A stretch of 64,000 bases of DNA, taken from positions 1,612,001-1,676,000 of the forward strand of contig OY760140.1 in the NCBI GenBank assembly GCA_963663215.1. Reading direction: 5' to 3'. The notes beneath the pieces were generated by a model. That model was not told the DNA's origin and did no database searches. It saw only the letters and a program-made list of their open reading frames with translations. How positions within the stretch are numbered: position 1 is the stretch's first letter; each line of letters opens with the position of its first letter. Source of the stretch: BJGV01 sp003230615. GTDB taxonomy: Bacteria; Pseudomonadota; Gammaproteobacteria; Burkholderiales; Nitrosomonadaceae. Shown here in pieces: positions 61,501 to 64,000 of this stretch. A program made the translations under genes and the position numbers.

Positions 61501-62541
61501 CTACAATTTTGATTCACTCAACGAAGCGGTAAATGCGTCGGAAAAAAATTCATCTTCTGGTAGGCTGCGAAGACTGATGAAATCTTTGCACGCCGCTTTT
61601 ACCATTACTGGCGCTCCACAGGCATACACTTGATACCCGGAAAGAGTGTCAAAATCCTGCAACACGGACTGATGTACCAGCCCGGTTCTTCCTTGCCAAG
61701 CGTCTGTCGGTAACGCTTCTGATAACACCGGAATAAAGGAAAAATTGTCGTGTTCTTGCTGCCAGCTTCCTGCCAGCTCGGCCAGATAAAGTTCAGCCTT
61801 AGTGCGAACACCCCAGTAAAGAACCATTTGCCGATTGTTACCTCGTATTTCAGAAACATGAAAAGCATGTTCAAGAATACTTTTTACCGGCGCAAAACCA
61901 GTGCCACTGGCCACAAAAATAATAGGTTTGTCTGTATCCTCACGCAGAATAAAAGTCCCAAGTGGTCCCTCGAAGCGCAGGATATCCTTTTCTTTCATGC
62001 CTGAGAATACATGCTCAGCAAATACGCCACCCGGATAGTTACGAACATGTATCTGCAATAGTTCATCATCATGTGGAGCATTTGCCAAGGAAAAACTTCG
62101 ATGTTCACCATCTTTCATTAGAATATCGATATATTGCCCAGAAAGAAATTGTAGTCGTTCGTTGGTAGGCAACCTTAGAGAAATTATCATGACATCAGAT
62201 GCAACCCGTTCCATCTTTTGTACACGACAAGGCAACTTTCTAACCTTAATATCCTTAATCGCTCCAATTTCACGGCATTTGATCACTAATTCAGACAACG
62301 GCAAGGCACAACAAAATAGCGCCATACCAGCCTGTTTCTCCACTTCTGTGAGCGTATCTTCGTTATGCCTGCCGAAATCTACCTTTCCCTGTATGATTTT
62401 GCCTTTACAAGTACCACAGGCACCATTACGACAACCATATGGAAGCGGGAAACCTTCTCGTATTGCAGCTTGAAGAACGGTTTCTTCAGGCTTTACATTG
62501 AAAACGTGGCCACTGGGGTTAATGGTGATTCGATATGACAT
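61501..62541 (-). CDS. 2Fe-2S/FAD reductase (CDP-6-deoxy-delta-3,4-glucoseen reductase family)
   Basis: 346 residues. N-terminal plant-type 2Fe-2S ferredoxin domain (CRNGACGTCKG plus the later Cys in LFCCALPLSE), then an FAD domain (RSFSLANAP) and NAD domain (VASGTGFAPVKSIL). A phenol-hydroxylase-type electron-transfer protein; the sugar-reductase name is a common label, not proof. Partner unknown. Diverges from the epimerase gene, 53 bases apart. Confidence 0.85.
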   Translation of the reverse strand: MSYRITINPSGHVFNVKPEETVLQAAIREGFPLPYGCRNGACGTCKGKIIQGKVDFGRHNEDTLTEVEKQAGMALFCCALPLSELVIKCREIGAIKDIKVRKLPCRVQKMERVASDVMIISLRLPTNERLQFLSGQYIDILMKDGEHRSFSLANAPHDDELLQIHVRNYPGGVFAEHVFSGMKEKDILRFEGPLGTFILREDTDKPIIFVASGTGFAPVKSILEHAFHVSEIRGNNRQMVLYWGVRTKAELYLAELAGSWQQEHDNFSFIPVLSEALPTDAWQGRTGLVHQSVLQDFDTLSGYQVYACGAPVMVKAACKDFISLRSLPEDEFFSDAFTASLSESKL

Positions 62542-62594
62542 CGGATTATTGGCAAGTCAACAAAAATAACTGGCAGAAAACTTTATAGGTCACT

Positions 62595-63499
62595 ATGAAA
62601 CAAATACTTTTACTTGTCGGATGCGGTGATATCGCCTTACGAGCAGCTCCTTTGCTACGTGTACACTACCGGCTATTAGGGTTATGCGTCGTCCAGAAAA
62701 CTTTGACCGGCTTCGTTTATGCGGAATTACTCCGGTATTTGGGGATCTCGACAACCCCAAAAGCCTTGATAAGCTCGCAGGAATAGCTCACGCGGTATTG
62801 CATCTAGCACCGCCCCTCAATCATGGCAAACGTGATATACGCACTACCAATCTTCTAGTGGCACTGACAAAACGGTCAACTATGAAGAGAATAATTTTAC
62901 CACAACGATTTATCTACATAAGCACCAGCTGGGTATACGGTAATTGCAATGGCGCCCTGATAGACGAAACCTACCCGATCAACCCACGAACGGAACGCTC
63001 ATTACGCCGGGCCGACGCAGAAATACAAACACGTAACTGGGGTCTGCGTAATCACGTGAGAGTTTCAATTCTGCGTGTACCAGGAATTTACGCTGCTGAC
63101 CGCCTGCCACTGGTTCGTTTGCGGGAGGGGGCCCCGATGTTACTCCCGGATGAAGATTGCTATACTAATTGCATTCATGCCGATGATCTTGTACGAATTA
63201 TTTTTGCAGCATTGCGCCACGCAAAGCCAGGTAGAATCTACCATGCCTGTGACGATTCGCGCTTAAAAATGGGAGAGTACTTTGACCTGATTGCAGATCG
63301 TATTGGTATACCACGCCCGCCTCGTGTTGCCCGTGCCACTGCCAATGAACACATTTCGGTCGGCATGCTGTCATATATGGAGGAATCAAGACAACTCATG
63401 AATATGCGCATAAAAAATGAACTACATGTAAATCTTCGTTACCCAACTGTAGCTGAGGGCATTCTTACATGTAAAGCAGTTAAACTAGAAAGCAAGTAA
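62595..63499 (+). pseudogene. NAD-dependent epimerase/dehydratase, frameshifted
   Basis: Frame 62595-62684 encodes the Rossmann N-terminus (MKQILLLVGCGDIALRAAPLL ... YRLLGL); the rest (MRRPENFDRLRLCGITPVFGDLD, STSWVYGN, LRVPGIYAADRLPL, YTNCIHADDLVRI) runs in another frame from 62684 to 63499. Joining the two at 62684 needs a single-base (-1) shift in GGGTTATG and yields a normal-length protein with no missing family segment. So one base was lost, or the sequence has an error, or the second part (272 codons) starts at ATG 62684 alone without its nucleotide-binding loop. Confidence 0.7.
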
Positions 63500-63522
63500 A
63501 ATTCTGTCTACCAAATTAATAG

Positions 63523-63867
63523 ATGCGAAATATTTCAATGAATCCTATACTTATCATAACCAATCTGCCTGACAAAATGAGCGCCTTGACGCTTGCAGAG
63601 AAGTTGATTAGTACCCGGCTGGCTGCCTGCGTTAACGTACAAGCAGAATGCACATCTTTCTATCGGTGGCAGGATAAAATTGAAACTAGCAGTGAAATAC
63701 CAATATTGATCAAAACCCTAGCACAACATTACGCCCAGGTAGAAAAGGCAATAAAAGCGGCGCACCCCGATGAACTACCTGAAATTATTACTGTCCCAAT
63801 AAGCGGTGGTCTACCTGCATATTTGCAGTGGATTGCCGATGAAACGCTAATATTAGCCAAAGATTGA
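63523..63867 (+). CDS. cutA: Divalent-cation tolerance protein CutA
   Basis: 114 residues (ATG 63523; ATG 63538, MNPILIITNLPD, is equally possible). LAEKLISTRLAACVNVQAE, SFYRWQDKIETSSEIPILIKT and ELPEIITVPI are typical of the trimeric CutA1 family, implicated in copper tolerance. Cytoplasmic. 23 bases after the frameshifted epimerase gene. Confidence 0.93.
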   Translation: MRNISMNPILIITNLPDKMSALTLAEKLISTRLAACVNVQAECTSFYRWQDKIETSSEIPILIKTLAQHYAQVEKAIKAAHPDELPEIITVPISGGLPAYLQWIADETLILAKD

Positions 63868-63884
63868 GCAGATCCGACGACCCT

Positions 63885-64000
63885 ATGCACCTAATTAGAT
63901 TTTTCCTACTGTTACTTTGCTTTACTAGCATTAGTGCTTTTGCTGAGAAGGGAAAGCCTTCTGGCTTACTATCCGGATTGCAGCAGTTGGGTACAAGTTT
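63885..64000 (+). CDS. Secreted protein, 5' part only (cut by window end)
   Basis: Starts ATG 63885, 17 bases after cutA. The visible 38 codons encode a signal peptide (MHLIRFFLLLLCFTSISAFA) and EKGKPSGLL. In other proteobacteria dsbD often follows cutA, but the visible sequence does not show DsbD motifs. Too short to identify. Confidence 0.55.
   Translation, partial: MHLIRFFLLLLCFTSISAFAEKGKPSGLLSGLQQLGTS

Noticed and set aside
63885..64000. Calling the last partial gene dsbD
   Set aside because: cutA-dsbD order is common, but the 38 visible residues beyond the signal peptide show no DsbD motif.

Overview
This is a 64 kb chromosomal window from a betaproteobacterium, most likely of the order Nitrosomonadales. 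The 16S rRNA gene closely matches what I remember of Nitrosospira/Nitrosomonas sequences. The gene orders thrS-infC-rpmI-rplT-pheST-ihfA-merR, surE-pcm-nlpD, xseB-ispA-dxs-folE2 and miaB-phoH-ybeY-corC-lnt-glyQS-gmhB-plsC are classic for this class. The DNA is AT-rich for such an organism (by eye a little over 40% GC). No insertion sequence, prophage or CRISPR array is visible, and no nitrification genes fall in the window.

Layout. 1-6.3 kb: translation block (thrS end, infC with a non-canonical ATA start, L35, L20, PheRS, IHF-alpha, a MerR regulator, tRNA-Pro). 6.4-12.0 kb: surE-pcm-nlpD, a group III truncated globin, Fe superoxide dismutase and tyrS. 12.1-17.9 kb: a complete rRNA operon (promoter, boxA, 16S, tRNA-Ile, tRNA-Ala, 23S, 5S, strong terminator); the 23S gene has an intervening sequence in helix 25. 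18-24.3 kb: an unknown membrane protein, YceI, an alpha/beta hydrolase, an isolated UreD-like gene, trxA, rho and rpmE. 24.7-31 kb (minus strand): class I aldolase, a glycerophosphodiester phosphodiesterase, and a four-gene operon (acyl-AMP ligase, reductase, acyl carrier protein, serine-palmitoyltransferase-like enzyme) that looks like a bacterial sphingolipid-base pathway. 31.5-38.3 kb: SpoIIAA-like protein, EamA exporter, a Rieske oxygenase remnant, xseB-ispA-dxs-folE2 and a nickel-permease-like protein. 38.9-45 kb: RNase II-family protein, TonB-like protein, aroE, mtgA, mgtE. 45.1-57.5 kb (minus strand): lptM-lysA, then the long miaB-to-ygjP block. 57.8-64 kb: hemC, hemX and hemY without hemD, a ferredoxin-type reductase, a frameshifted epimerase, cutA, and the start of a secreted protein.

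How the genes work together. Most are housekeeping: translation, isoprenoids (ispA, dxs), heme (hemC, hemX, hemY), envelope (lnt, gmhB, plsC, mtgA, nlpD) and RNA processing (ybeY, miaB). The accessory signals are the sphingolipid-like operon and two scattered urease/nickel accessory genes that resemble Bacteroidota proteins. Several loci look eroded: hemD is missing from its usual place, no rpoS follows nlpD, a Rieske oxygenase is reduced to 72 codons, and an epimerase carries a one-base shift. With the low GC and the 23S intervening sequence, this may indicate a lineage undergoing genome reduction, but the window alone cannot prove it. All family assignments are from reading the sequences, not from database searches.
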